Positions 41,407 to 51,307 of a stretch of DNA of 64,000 bases are shown here, one piece after another. The notes below the pieces were generated by a model. It did not search any database, was not told the DNA's origin, and saw only the letters and a program-made list of their open reading frames with translations. Location of the stretch: the NCBI RefSeq assembly GCF_003955715.1, contig NZ_CP034463.1, forward strand, positions 2,232,001 through 2,296,000, in the 5' to 3' direction. Every line of letters starts with the position of its first letter. Positions within the stretch are counted from its first letter, which is position 1. This DNA is from Streptomyces aquilus. Lineage in GTDB: Bacteria > Actinomycetota > Actinomycetes > Streptomycetales > Streptomycetaceae. The position numbers and the translations under genes were made by a program.

Positions 41407-41436
41407 ATGACCACCCTGTACGGGACGTACTCATGA
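41407..41436 (+). CDS. Nine-codon upstream reading frame coupled to the ferric-reductase-like gene
   Basis: AAAGGA (41394-41399) sits 7 nt before an ATG at 41407 that opens a frame encoding MTTLYGTYS and stops at 41436, overlapping the start of the reductase gene by ATGA. The segment 41401-41422 is an imperfect direct repeat of 41427-41448 (20 of 22 bases). The reductase ATG has no good ribosome site of its own, so translation may depend on this short frame. Confidence 0.5.
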   Translation: MTTLYGTYS

Positions 41437-42782
41437 CCACCGTGTACGAGCGGACGGCGCCGCCCGTGCCGCTGCCCGCCCGGCGCTCCCCCGCGGGCCC
41501 GCTGCTCGCCCTGCTGTGGGGCGGGGCGGCGGGTGCGGTCGCGCTGTGGTGGGCGCACACCGGTTCCGTGGTCGGGGCGGCCGGCTGGCTGACGAACGCC
41601 GGGCGGATCGCCGGGCTGCTGTGCGGATACGCCTGTGCCGTGCTGGTCGGGCTGATGGCGCGCGTGCCGCTGCTGGAGCGCCGGATCGGCTCGGACCGGG
41701 TGGCACGCTGGCACGCGATGGCGGGCCGCTACACGATCGGTCTGCTGGTGGCGCACGTGGTGCTGATCCTCGCCGGTTACGCCGCCCAGGACGGCCAGTC
41801 GCTCTGGCACGAGTCGGTGACGGTGGTCCTCGACTACCCGGAGATGCTGAAGGCGACCGCCGGCACGCTGATCCTCGTGGCCGTCGGTGTCACCTCGATG
41901 CGGGCCGTGCGGCGCAGGGTCGGGCACGAGTTCTGGTACTACGTCCATCTGCTGACCTACGCGGCCGTGTTCCTGACCTTCTTCCACCAGGTCCAGCTGG
42001 GTTCTGACCTCACGGCCGGTCCCGCACAGGCCGCCTGGTACGGGCTGTACCTGGGCGTGGCGGCCCTGGTGCTGTGGTTCCGGGTGCTCGTGCCGGTGCG
42101 GCTGAACCTGCGGCACCGGCTGCGGGTGGAGTCCGTGCACCGGGAGGCGCCGGACGTGTGGTCCGTCGTCGTGCGCGGGCAGGGGCTGGAGCAACTGGGG
42201 GCGCAGGCCGGGCAGTTCTTCCGCTGGCGGTTCCTCACCCGGGGCATGTGGGGGACGTCGACGCCGTACTCGCTGTCGGCGGCACCCCGTGGCGACCGGA
42301 TGCGCATCACGGTCAAGGCACTCGGCGACCACAGCACGGCCGTGGCGCTGCTGCGGCCCGGCACCCGGGTGTGGGCGGAGGGGCCGTACGGCGCCCTGAC
42401 CGCCGAACGGCGCACCTCGCACCGGGCGTTGCTCATCGCGGGCGGTGTCGGCGTCACCCCGCTGCGGGCGCTGTTCGAGACGCTGCCGGGCGAGGTGACC
42501 CTGCTGTACCGGGCGCGGACGGTCGAAGACCTGGCGCTGGGCGGCGAGTTGGAGGCCCTGGCGCGGTGGCGCGGGGCGCGGGTGCACTACCTGCTCAACG
42601 GGCCGGACGGCGAACGCCCCCGCCTGACCGCCGAGTTGCTGCGCACGGCCGTACCCGAGGGACTGGCCGGGCACGACGTGTACCTGTGCGGGCCGGAGGG
42701 CTTCGCCCGCGAGGTGTACGGGGCGCTGCGCTCCGCCGGGGTGCCCGACCGCCGTATCCACCACGAGTCGTTCGAGTTGTGA
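41433..42782 (+). CDS. Ferric-reductase-like transmembrane flavoprotein, copy 1
   Basis: This 449-residue protein has an N-terminal ferric-reductase-type membrane domain (about residues 25-215) with two heme-ligand His pairs, His94/His108 and His172/His185. An FAD-binding beta-barrel follows (TPYSLSAAPRGDR near 270), and an NAD(P)-binding domain contains LIAGGVGVTPLRALFETL and CGPEGFARE. It would carry electrons from cytoplasmic NAD(P)H through FAD and heme to the outer face of the membrane. It is first in an operon with FMN-binding proteins and ApbE. The start is tied to the short upstream frame. Confidence 0.9.
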   Translation: MTTVYERTAPPVPLPARRSPAGPLLALLWGGAAGAVALWWAHTGSVVGAAGWLTNAGRIAGLLCGYACAVLVGLMARVPLLERRIGSDRVARWHAMAGRYTIGLLVAHVVLILAGYAAQDGQSLWHESVTVVLDYPEMLKATAGTLILVAVGVTSMRAVRRRVGHEFWYYVHLLTYAAVFLTFFHQVQLGSDLTAGPAQAAWYGLYLGVAALVLWFRVLVPVRLNLRHRLRVESVHREAPDVWSVVVRGQGLEQLGAQAGQFFRWRFLTRGMWGTSTPYSLSAAPRGDRMRITVKALGDHSTAVALLRPGTRVWAEGPYGALTAERRTSHRALLIAGGVGVTPLRALFETLPGEVTLLYRARTVEDLALGGELEALARWRGARVHYLLNGPDGERPRLTAELLRTAVPEGLAGHDVYLCGPEGFAREVYGALRSAGVPDRRIHHESFEL

Positions 42783-42792
42783 GGCCACGCAC

Positions 42793-43224
42793 GTGCACGC
42801 ACTGAGGAAGAGCCATCCGCTGCGCCGGATCGTGCTGGCGAGCGCCGCCACCGTCTCCGGCATGGTCCTGCTGCTGTCGCTGAAGCCGCACGACAGCCCG
42901 GCCGCCATAGCCGTCACGTCCCCCTCCACGGCCCCTTCGGCGGCCGGGGCGGGCACGTTCACCGGCGACTCGGTGCAGACCCGCTGGGGGCCCGTCCAGG
43001 TCCGGATCACGGTCAAGGACGGCAAGCTCACCGACGTCACGGCGGTCGCCTACCCGTCGGACAATCCGCGGGACCAGGAGATCAACAGCTACGCCCTCCC
43101 CCGGCTGCGGACCGAGGCGCTCACGGCGCAGAGCGCGGACATCGACACGGTCTCGGGGGCCACCTACACGAGCGACGGTTACCGCCAGTCGCTCCAGTCC
43201 GCCCTCGACTCGGCGACCGGCTGA
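42793..43224 (+). CDS. Membrane-anchored FMN-binding protein, copy 1
   Basis: This 143-residue protein has an N-terminal membrane anchor (residues about 12-31, IVLASAATVSGMVLLLSLKP), a short Ser/Thr/Pro linker and one FMN_bind domain (about 58-140). The flavinylation motif is DTVSGATYTS with Thr124 as the expected FMN-phosphoester acceptor. The start is GTG 42793, 10 bp after the reductase. It should be modified by ApbE outside the membrane and accept electrons from the reductase. Confidence 0.92.
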   Translation: MHALRKSHPLRRIVLASAATVSGMVLLLSLKPHDSPAAIAVTSPSTAPSAAGAGTFTGDSVQTRWGPVQVRITVKDGKLTDVTAVAYPSDNPRDQEINSYALPRLRTEALTAQSADIDTVSGATYTSDGYRQSLQSALDSATG

Positions 43225-43299
43225 ACACCCAGGCGTCACGGCACGTATCTCAGGGCCAAGGGACCACGCCACCCCCCTTGCCCCGCTCCCGGAGGAATC

Positions 43300-44682
43300 G
43301 TGACCACCACGCTCGCAGGCGGCCGCGCCGCCCGCCGCCAGACGATGCGCCGCATCCGCCCGCGCCGCTCCCCGGCCGTCCCGCTGGTGATCGCCCTATG
43401 GGCGGGCGCGGCGGCGGTGCTGTGGCTGTGGTGGGACAACACCCCCTCCCTCGCGGACAACACCGCGAAGATCCTCGCCGCGGGCCGGATCACCGGTCTC
43501 CTCGCGGGCTACCTGATGGCGCTGGTCGTCCTGCAAATGGCCAGGGTGCCGGCGCTGGAGCGGCGGGTGGGCTCGGACCGGGTCGCCCGCTGGCACGCGA
43601 TGAGCGGCCGCTACACGGTGAGCCTGGTCATCGCGCACGTCTTCCTGATCACCTGGGCGTACGCGCTCCAGGCCGGCAAGACGCTCGGCGACATCGTGCA
43701 GCAGTTCATGGACATGGTCACGACCCTGCCGGACATGGGCAAGGCGGCGATCGGCACCGGCCTGCTGGTGGTCATCGCGCTGCTGTCGGTCGGCGGGGTC
43801 CGGCGCAGGCTGCCGTACGACACCTGGTACCACGTGCATCTGCTCACCTACGCCGTGGTGTTCCTGACGTTCTGGCACCAGATCACCACCGGCAACGAGT
43901 TCGCCGTCCAGCCCACCGCGAAGACCTTCTGGTACGGGCTCTACGGTGTCGTCACCGCGCTGGTGGTCTGGTACCGGATCCTCACCCCGCTCCGCCTCAA
44001 CCTCAGGCACCGGATGTACGTCGAGGCGGTCATCGAGGAGACGCCGGGCATCGTGTCGGTGCTGATCGGCGGCAAGAAGCTGCACCGGATGGGCGCGGAG
44101 GCCGGGCAGTTCTTCCGCTGGCGGTTCATGGCGCCCGGCATGCGGTTCAGCTCCCACCCGTACTCGCTGTCGGCGGCGCCCCGCCCGGACATGCTGCGGA
44201 TCACGGTCAAGGCTATCGGCGACCACACCGCCCGGCTGCGCGAACTGCGGCCCGGCACCCGCGTGTGGGCCGAGGGCCCCTACGGCGCCCTGACCGCCCA
44301 GCGCCGCAGCCGCGGCAAGGTGCTGCTGGTCGCGGGCGGTGTCGGCATCACGCCGATGCGGGCGCTGTTCGAGACGCTGCCCGGGGCGTCCGGTGACATC
44401 ACCCTGCTCTACCGGGCCAACAGCACCCAGGACCTGGCGCTGTGGGACGAGTTGGCCACCATCGCCGACGAGCGGGGCGCCCGGCTGATGTACGCGGTCA
44501 ACAGTCCGGACGGCGAGCGGCCCGACATCTCGGCGGAGCGGCTGCGGCAGAAGCTGCCGGACATCGACGACCACGACGTGTTCCTGTGCGGGCCGCCCGG
44601 CTTCGCGCAGTCCGTGTACGACTCCCTGCGCGACGCGGGCGTCCCGGCCCGGCGTATCCACCACGAGTCGTTCGAGATGTGA
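43300..44682 (+). CDS. Ferric-reductase-like transmembrane flavoprotein, copy 2
   Basis: This 460-residue protein is paralogous to the gene at 41433 with the same domain order. Heme-ligand pairs are His99/His113 and His180/His193, with the same 14- and 13-residue spacings. The FAD motif is HPYSLSAAPRPD and the nucleotide-binding segment is LVAGGVGITPMRALFETL, ending ARRIHHESFEM like its partner. GGAGGA lies just before the GTG start. The two copies imply either two parallel electron routes or a heteromeric complex. Confidence 0.92.
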   Translation: MTTTLAGGRAARRQTMRRIRPRRSPAVPLVIALWAGAAAVLWLWWDNTPSLADNTAKILAAGRITGLLAGYLMALVVLQMARVPALERRVGSDRVARWHAMSGRYTVSLVIAHVFLITWAYALQAGKTLGDIVQQFMDMVTTLPDMGKAAIGTGLLVVIALLSVGGVRRRLPYDTWYHVHLLTYAVVFLTFWHQITTGNEFAVQPTAKTFWYGLYGVVTALVVWYRILTPLRLNLRHRMYVEAVIEETPGIVSVLIGGKKLHRMGAEAGQFFRWRFMAPGMRFSSHPYSLSAAPRPDMLRITVKAIGDHTARLRELRPGTRVWAEGPYGALTAQRRSRGKVLLVAGGVGITPMRALFETLPGASGDITLLYRANSTQDLALWDELATIADERGARLMYAVNSPDGERPDISAERLRQKLPDIDDHDVFLCGPPGFAQSVYDSLRDAGVPARRIHHESFEM

Positions 44683-44758
44683 GCGACGCTCCCGCACGCA
44701 CGTCACGGCCCCCCTCAACTCTGCTCGGCAGCCCCAGACTTCAGGAGTTCATTCAGCC

Positions 44759-45541
44759 ATGAGGAAGAGTCATCCGATCCGGCGTGTCGTCCTGGCCGGC
44801 GCCGCCACCGTCTCCGGGATCGTGCTGCTGCTGTCGCTGAAACCGGCGTCCGACCCGGCCTCCGCGTCCGCGGCGGGCGGCGCGGCCCCGCCGGCCGCCG
44901 CCCAGGAGTCGGCGCAGGGCGGGGCGCAGGCGGCGGGGACGAGCACGTCCACCGGGGACGCCGCACAGACCCAGTACGGTGCCGTCCAGGTACGGATCAC
45001 CGTCGTCGGCAACAAGATCACCAAGTCGGAGGCGGTGCAGGCGCCGCAGGGCGGGACCAGCACCGAGAAGACCAACCTGGCCGTGCCCAAGCTCAACGCG
45101 GCGGTGGTGGCCAAGCAGAGTCCCGACATCGACACCGTGTCGGGGGCCACGTACACGAGCGAGGGCTACAAGAAGTCCCTCCAGTCGGCGATCGACAAGG
45201 CGAACGCCGCCGCCGCCTCCGCCGCCCAGCCCTCACAGGGCGCGTCGGCCCCCGCCCAGGGCGCCGCCTCCAAGACCCTCACCGGTACGGTCGCGCAGAC
45301 CCAGTACGGCCCGGTCCAGGTCCGGATCACGGTCAGCAACGGCAAGATCACCAAGGCCGAGGCGGTCCAGGCGCCGAGCGGCGGCCAGAGCACGCAGAAG
45401 ACCGAGCTGGCCGTACCGAAGCTCAACGCGGCGGCGGTCGCGGCCGGCAGCGCGGACATCGACTCGGTGTCCGGGGCCACCTACACCAGCGCGGGCTACA
45501 AGAAGTCCCTCCAGTCGGCGCTGGACCAGGCCGGTGGCTGA
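44759..45541 (+). CDS. Membrane-anchored FMN-binding protein with two FMN_bind domains, copy 2
   Basis: This 260-residue protein has an anchor (residues 9-30) and an Ala-rich linker, then two tandem FMN_bind domains (about 66-145 and 176-255). Each has the motif SGATYTS, with predicted flavinylated Thr131 and Thr241, exactly 110 residues apart. The two domains share over 80 percent of positions, pointing to a recent internal duplication. The protein could carry two covalent FMN groups and thus hold up to four electrons. It overlaps the ApbE gene by 8 bp. Confidence 0.93.
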   Translation: MRKSHPIRRVVLAGAATVSGIVLLLSLKPASDPASASAAGGAAPPAAAQESAQGGAQAAGTSTSTGDAAQTQYGAVQVRITVVGNKITKSEAVQAPQGGTSTEKTNLAVPKLNAAVVAKQSPDIDTVSGATYTSEGYKKSLQSAIDKANAAAASAAQPSQGASAPAQGAASKTLTGTVAQTQYGPVQVRITVSNGKITKAEAVQAPSGGQSTQKTELAVPKLNAAAVAAGSADIDSVSGATYTSAGYKKSLQSALDQAGG

Positions 45542-46334
45542 CACCGTGGCCGAACCGGCAGAAGCTCCCGCCGCGGTACGTCATGCGGAGGAGGTCATGG
45601 GGACCGTCTTCTCCTTCGACGTCCGCGGCGGGGATCCCGACACGGTCCAGGCGGCACTCGCGGAGGCGGTCGCCGGGCTGCACCGGGTCGACGCCGTCTT
45701 CAGCACGTACCGCGAGGACAGCCAGATCTCGCGGCTGGCGCAGGGCGAGCTGACCGTCGAGGAGTGCGACCCGGAGGTCGCCGAGGTCCTCGAACTGGGC
45801 GCGCAGGCCGAGCGGTTGAGCGACGGCTGGTTCAGCCTGCGCTACCAGGGCCGGCTCGACCCGACGGGCATCGTCAAGGGGTGGGCGGTGGAACGGGCGG
45901 CCAGAGCCTTGCTGGCCGCGGGCGCGACCGGGGTCAGTCTGAACGGCGGCGGGGACGTACAGCTGCTCGGCACGCCGGGACCGCAGCGCCCGTGGCGGGT
46001 GGGCGTGGCGGATCCGCTCCGCCCCGGGGGTCTGGCGGCGGTGGTCTCGGCGGCGGGCGCGAGTGAACTGGCCGTGGCGACCTCCGGTACGGCCGAACGC
46101 GGCGCCCACATCGTCGACCCGCGCACCGGCCGCTCCGCGGTGACGGACCTGGTCGCCGTGACGGTGGTGACCCCCAGCGTCACCTGGGCGGACTGCTGGG
46201 CGACGGCGGCATTCGCGATGGGTTCGCGCGAGGGCCTGCGCTGGCTGGAGTCGCTGCCGGACGTGGAGGCGCTGTTGATCACGGCGGGCGACGAGGTGAG
46301 ATGTACAGGGGGCTTGGCTTCACGACTCGGCTGA
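45534..46334 (+). CDS. apbE: FAD:protein FMN transferase (ApbE)
   Basis: This 266-residue enzyme attaches FMN from FAD to Thr in the SGAT motif of FMN_bind proteins. Family motifs are VMGTVFSFDV (22-31), DPTGIVKGWAVERAA, SLNGGGDV, TSGTAERGAHIVDPRTG and ADCWATAAFAMG, the usual metal and FAD ligands. I use GTG 45534, which overlaps the preceding gene by 8 bp; GTG 45546 is an alternative. There is no obvious export signal, so either a different start adds one or modification occurs inside before export. It closes the flavin operon. Confidence 0.93.
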   Translation: MADTVAEPAEAPAAVRHAEEVMGTVFSFDVRGGDPDTVQAALAEAVAGLHRVDAVFSTYREDSQISRLAQGELTVEECDPEVAEVLELGAQAERLSDGWFSLRYQGRLDPTGIVKGWAVERAARALLAAGATGVSLNGGGDVQLLGTPGPQRPWRVGVADPLRPGGLAAVVSAAGASELAVATSGTAERGAHIVDPRTGRSAVTDLVAVTVVTPSVTWADCWATAAFAMGSREGLRWLESLPDVEALLITAGDEVRCTGGLASRLG

Positions 46335-46348
46335 GGTGAGGCCCCTGA

Positions 46349-46393
46349 GGGGCGCGGGGAACTGCGCGACCAGCCACGAAGCACCCGCACCCG
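46349..46393 (+). repeat. Dispersed repeat copy 3
   Basis: This 45-bp unit starts GGGGCGCGGGGAACTGCGCG and lies 14 bp after the ApbE stop, in the same sense as that gene. It matches copy 2 at 42 of 45 positions and copy 1 over its first 27. Confidence 0.85.
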
Positions 46394-46400
46394 ACAACGA

Positions 46401-46946
46401 TCAATGCCCGTTCTGAGCCAACCTCAGCAAGTGCTCAGCCAAAGCCTGGCCCCCCACCGGATCCCGGCTGATCAACAACAACGTGTCGTCACCGGCGATG
46501 GTCCCGAGAATGTCATGCAGCTCAGCCTGGTCAATGGCCGACGCCAGGAACTGAGCCGCGCCCGGCGGCGTCCGCAGCACCACCAGATTCGCCGAGGCCT
46601 CCGCGGAGATCAGCAGCTCCTGCGAGAGCCGCCGCATCCGCTCCTCCTTCGCGGACTCCCCCAGCGGCGCCCGGGGCGTACGGAACCCGCCCTCGCTCGG
46701 CACCGCGTAGATCAGGTCCCCGTCGGTGTTACGGATCTTGACCGCGTTCAGCTCGTCGAGGTCCCGGGAGAGCGTCGCCTGGGTGACGCTCAGCCCGTCG
46801 TCGGACAAGAGCTTGGCCAACTGGCTCTGCGACCGCACCGGTTGCCGGTTGAGGATGTCCACGATCCGGCGGTGCCGCGCCGTGCGCGTCTGCGGCACCG
46901 CAGGCCCGCCGGCCCCGTTCTGCTCGTGCTCCTGCGCCTGGCTCAT
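46401..46946 (-). CDS. argR: Arginine repressor
   Basis: This 181-residue hexameric regulator represses arginine synthesis genes when arginine is abundant. The N-terminal winged helix (about 24-90) contains [24 protein letters not shown] and the recognition segment [18 protein letters not shown]. The C-terminal arginine-binding and hexamer domain contains [20 protein letters not shown] use ATG 46946, which matches S. coelicolor ArgR as I remember it. An in-frame ATG at 46970 overlaps the argD stop (ATGA) and could couple translation. It is the last gene of argCJBDR. Confidence 0.95.
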   Translation of the reverse strand: MSQAQEHEQNGAGGPAVPQTRTARHRRIVDILNRQPVRSQSQLAKLLSDDGLSVTQATLSRDLDELNAVKIRNTDGDLIYAVPSEGGFRTPRAPLGESAKEERMRRLSQELLISAEASANLVVLRTPPGAAQFLASAIDQAELHDILGTIAGDDTLLLISRDPVGGQALAEHLLRLAQNGH

Positions 46947-46966
46947 CGACGTCTCATTTCTCCGGA

Positions 46967-48172
46967 TCATCCGTCCCCGTCGGCCGCGTTCGCCGCCTTC
47001 GCCGCGTCAAGAACGCCGGGCAGCGCCTGGAGCAGCGCAGCCACCTCGTCGTCGCCGAGGTTCAGCGGCGGCATGAGCCGTACGACATCGGGGGCGGGCG
47101 CGTTCACCAGGAAGCCGGCGTCCTGAGCCGCCTGCTGCACCTGGGGCGCGAGCGGCTCGGTGAGCACGATACCCAGGAGCAGCCCGGAGCCCCGGACGTG
47201 GTCGACCAGCGGGTGTCCCAGGGACTCGATTCCGTCGCTGAGCGCGGCGCTCTGCCGCTTCACGTTGTCGAGCAGCCCGTCACCGGCGATGGTGTCGAGG
47301 ACGGCGAGTCCCGCGGCGCAGGCGACCGGGTTGCCGCCGAAGGTCGTGCCGTGGTGGCCCGGCTGGAGCAGCTCCGCGGCGCGGCCGAAGGCGACGGTGG
47401 AGCCGAGCGGCAGTCCGCCGCCGAGCTGCTTGGCGAGGGTGACGACGTCGGGCAGGACGCCCTCGTGGGCCTGGTACTCGAACCAGTGCCCGGTCCGGCC
47501 GATGCCGGTCTGCACCTCGTCGAGGACCAGCAGCGCGCCCTTGGCCGCGGTGATCGCCCGGGCCGCCTTGAGATAGCCGGCGGGCGGGACGACGACGCCG
47601 TTCTCGCCCTGGATGGGCTCGATCACGACGAGCGCGGTGTCCTCGGTGACCGCGGCGGCCAGCGCCTGCGCGTCGCCGTACGGCACGTGCGTGACGTCAC
47701 CGGGCAGCGGCAGGAACGGGGTCTGCTTGGCGGGCTGGCCGGTGAGGGCGAGGGCGCCCATGGTGCGGCCGTGGAAGCCGCCCTGCGTGGCCACCATGTG
47801 GCTGCGCCCGGTGAGCCGGCCGATCTTGAAGGCGGCCTCGTTGGCCTCGGCGCCGGAGTTGCAGAAGAAGACCCTGCCGTCCCGGCCGAAGTGCTGGAGC
47901 AGCCGTTCGGCGAGGGCGATCGTCGGCTCGGCCATGAAGAAGTTGGAGATGTGGCCGAGGGACGCGATCTGCTTGCTGACGGCGTCGATGACGGCCGGGT
48001 GGGCGTGGCCGAGCGCGTTGGTGGCGATGCCGCCGACCCAGTCGTAGTACCGCGTGCCCTCGGAGTCCCAGACCTTGAGGCCCTCGCCGCGGACGAGGGG
48101 GAGACGCGGGGTGCCGTAGTTGTTCATGAGCGAGCCCTGCCACCGCTGGGTGAGCTCCTGATTGTCGGTCAT
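46967..48172 (-). CDS. argD: Acetylornithine aminotransferase
   Basis: This 401-residue class III PLP aminotransferase converts N-acetylglutamate semialdehyde to N-acetylornithine. The cofactor Lys248 lies in [12 protein letters not shown]; the pocket also includes [33 protein letters not shown] and [14 protein letters not shown]. The ATG overlaps the argB stop by 4 bp and the stop overlaps a possible argR start, so the whole operon is coupled. It may also act in lysine-type diaminopimelate synthesis, as in E. coli, but that is not shown here. Confidence 0.96.
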   Translation of the reverse strand: MTDNQELTQRWQGSLMNNYGTPRLPLVRGEGLKVWDSEGTRYYDWVGGIATNALGHAHPAVIDAVSKQIASLGHISNFFMAEPTIALAERLLQHFGRDGRVFFCNSGAEANEAAFKIGRLTGRSHMVATQGGFHGRTMGALALTGQPAKQTPFLPLPGDVTHVPYGDAQALAAAVTEDTALVVIEPIQGENGVVVPPAGYLKAARAITAAKGALLVLDEVQTGIGRTGHWFEYQAHEGVLPDVVTLAKQLGGGLPLGSTVAFGRAAELLQPGHHGTTFGGNPVACAAGLAVLDTIAGDGLLDNVKRQSAALSDGIESLGHPLVDHVRGSGLLLGIVLTEPLAPQVQQAAQDAGFLVNAPAPDVVRLMPPLNLGDDEVAALLQALPGVLDAAKAANAADGDG

Positions 48173-49076
48173 TCCCCATCCCCCTCTTGCGCGTCCGGCA
48201 CGACCATCGTGCCGATCCCTTCGTCGGTGAAGATCTCCAGCAGGATCGAGTGCTGGACCCGGCCGTCGATGACGCGGGCGGTGGTGACGCCGTTGCGCAC
48301 GGCGTGCAGGCAGCCCTCCATCTTCGGGACCATGCCGGAGCTCAACTCCGGCAGCAGCTTCTCCAGTTGGGAAGCGGTGAGGCGGCTGATCACCTCGTCG
48401 GAGTGGGGCCAGTCCTCGTAGAGACCCTCGACGTCCGTGAGGACCATGAGAGTTTCCGCTCCCAGCGCAGCCGCGAGTGCCGCAGCCGCCGTATCAGCAT
48501 TGACGTTGTAGACATGGTGGTCGTCCTGGCTACGGGCGATCGACGAGACGACCGGGATCCGGCCGTCGGCGAGCAGGGCCTCGATCGCGCCCGTGTCGAT
48601 CGCGGTGATCTCGCCCACCCGCCCGATGTCGACCAACTCGCCGTCGATCTCGGGCTGGTGCTTGGTGGCGGTGATGGTGTGCGCGTCCTCGCCGGTCAGT
48701 CCGACGGCCAGCGGCCCGTGCTGGTTGAGCAGCCCGACCAGCTCGCGCTGCACCTGACCGGCCAGCACCATCCGTACGACGTCCATGGCGTCCTCGGTGG
48801 TGACGCGGAGGCCGGCCTTGAACTCGCTGACGATGCCCGCCTGGTCGAGGGCGGCGCTGATCTGCGGGCCGCCGCCGTGCACGACGACCGGCTTGAGCCC
48901 GGCGTGGTGCAGGAAGACGACGTCCTGGGCGAACGCGGCCTTCAGGTCCTCGTCGATCATGGCGTTGCCGCCGAACTTGATGACGACCGTCTTACCGTTG
49001 TGCCGGACCAGCCAGGGCAGTGCCTCGATGAGGATCTGGGCCTTGGGCAGCGCGGTGTGTTTGCGGGTCGGATTGC

Positions 49077-49080
<4 letters not shown>
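48169..49080 (-). CDS. argB: Acetylglutamate kinase
   Basis: This 303-residue amino-acid-kinase-fold enzyme phosphorylates N-acetylglutamate in the committed part of the pathway. The phosphate loops are [12 protein letters not shown] and [15 protein letters not shown], and the ATP site includes [12 protein letters not shown] and VLTDVEGLY. The N-terminal helix ([20 protein letters not shown]) is of the kind present in arginine-sensitive hexameric kinases, so feedback inhibition by arginine is likely. It overlaps argJ and argD by 4 bp each. Confidence 0.96.
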
Positions 49081-51298
<2,218 letters not shown>

Positions 51299-51307
<9 letters not shown>

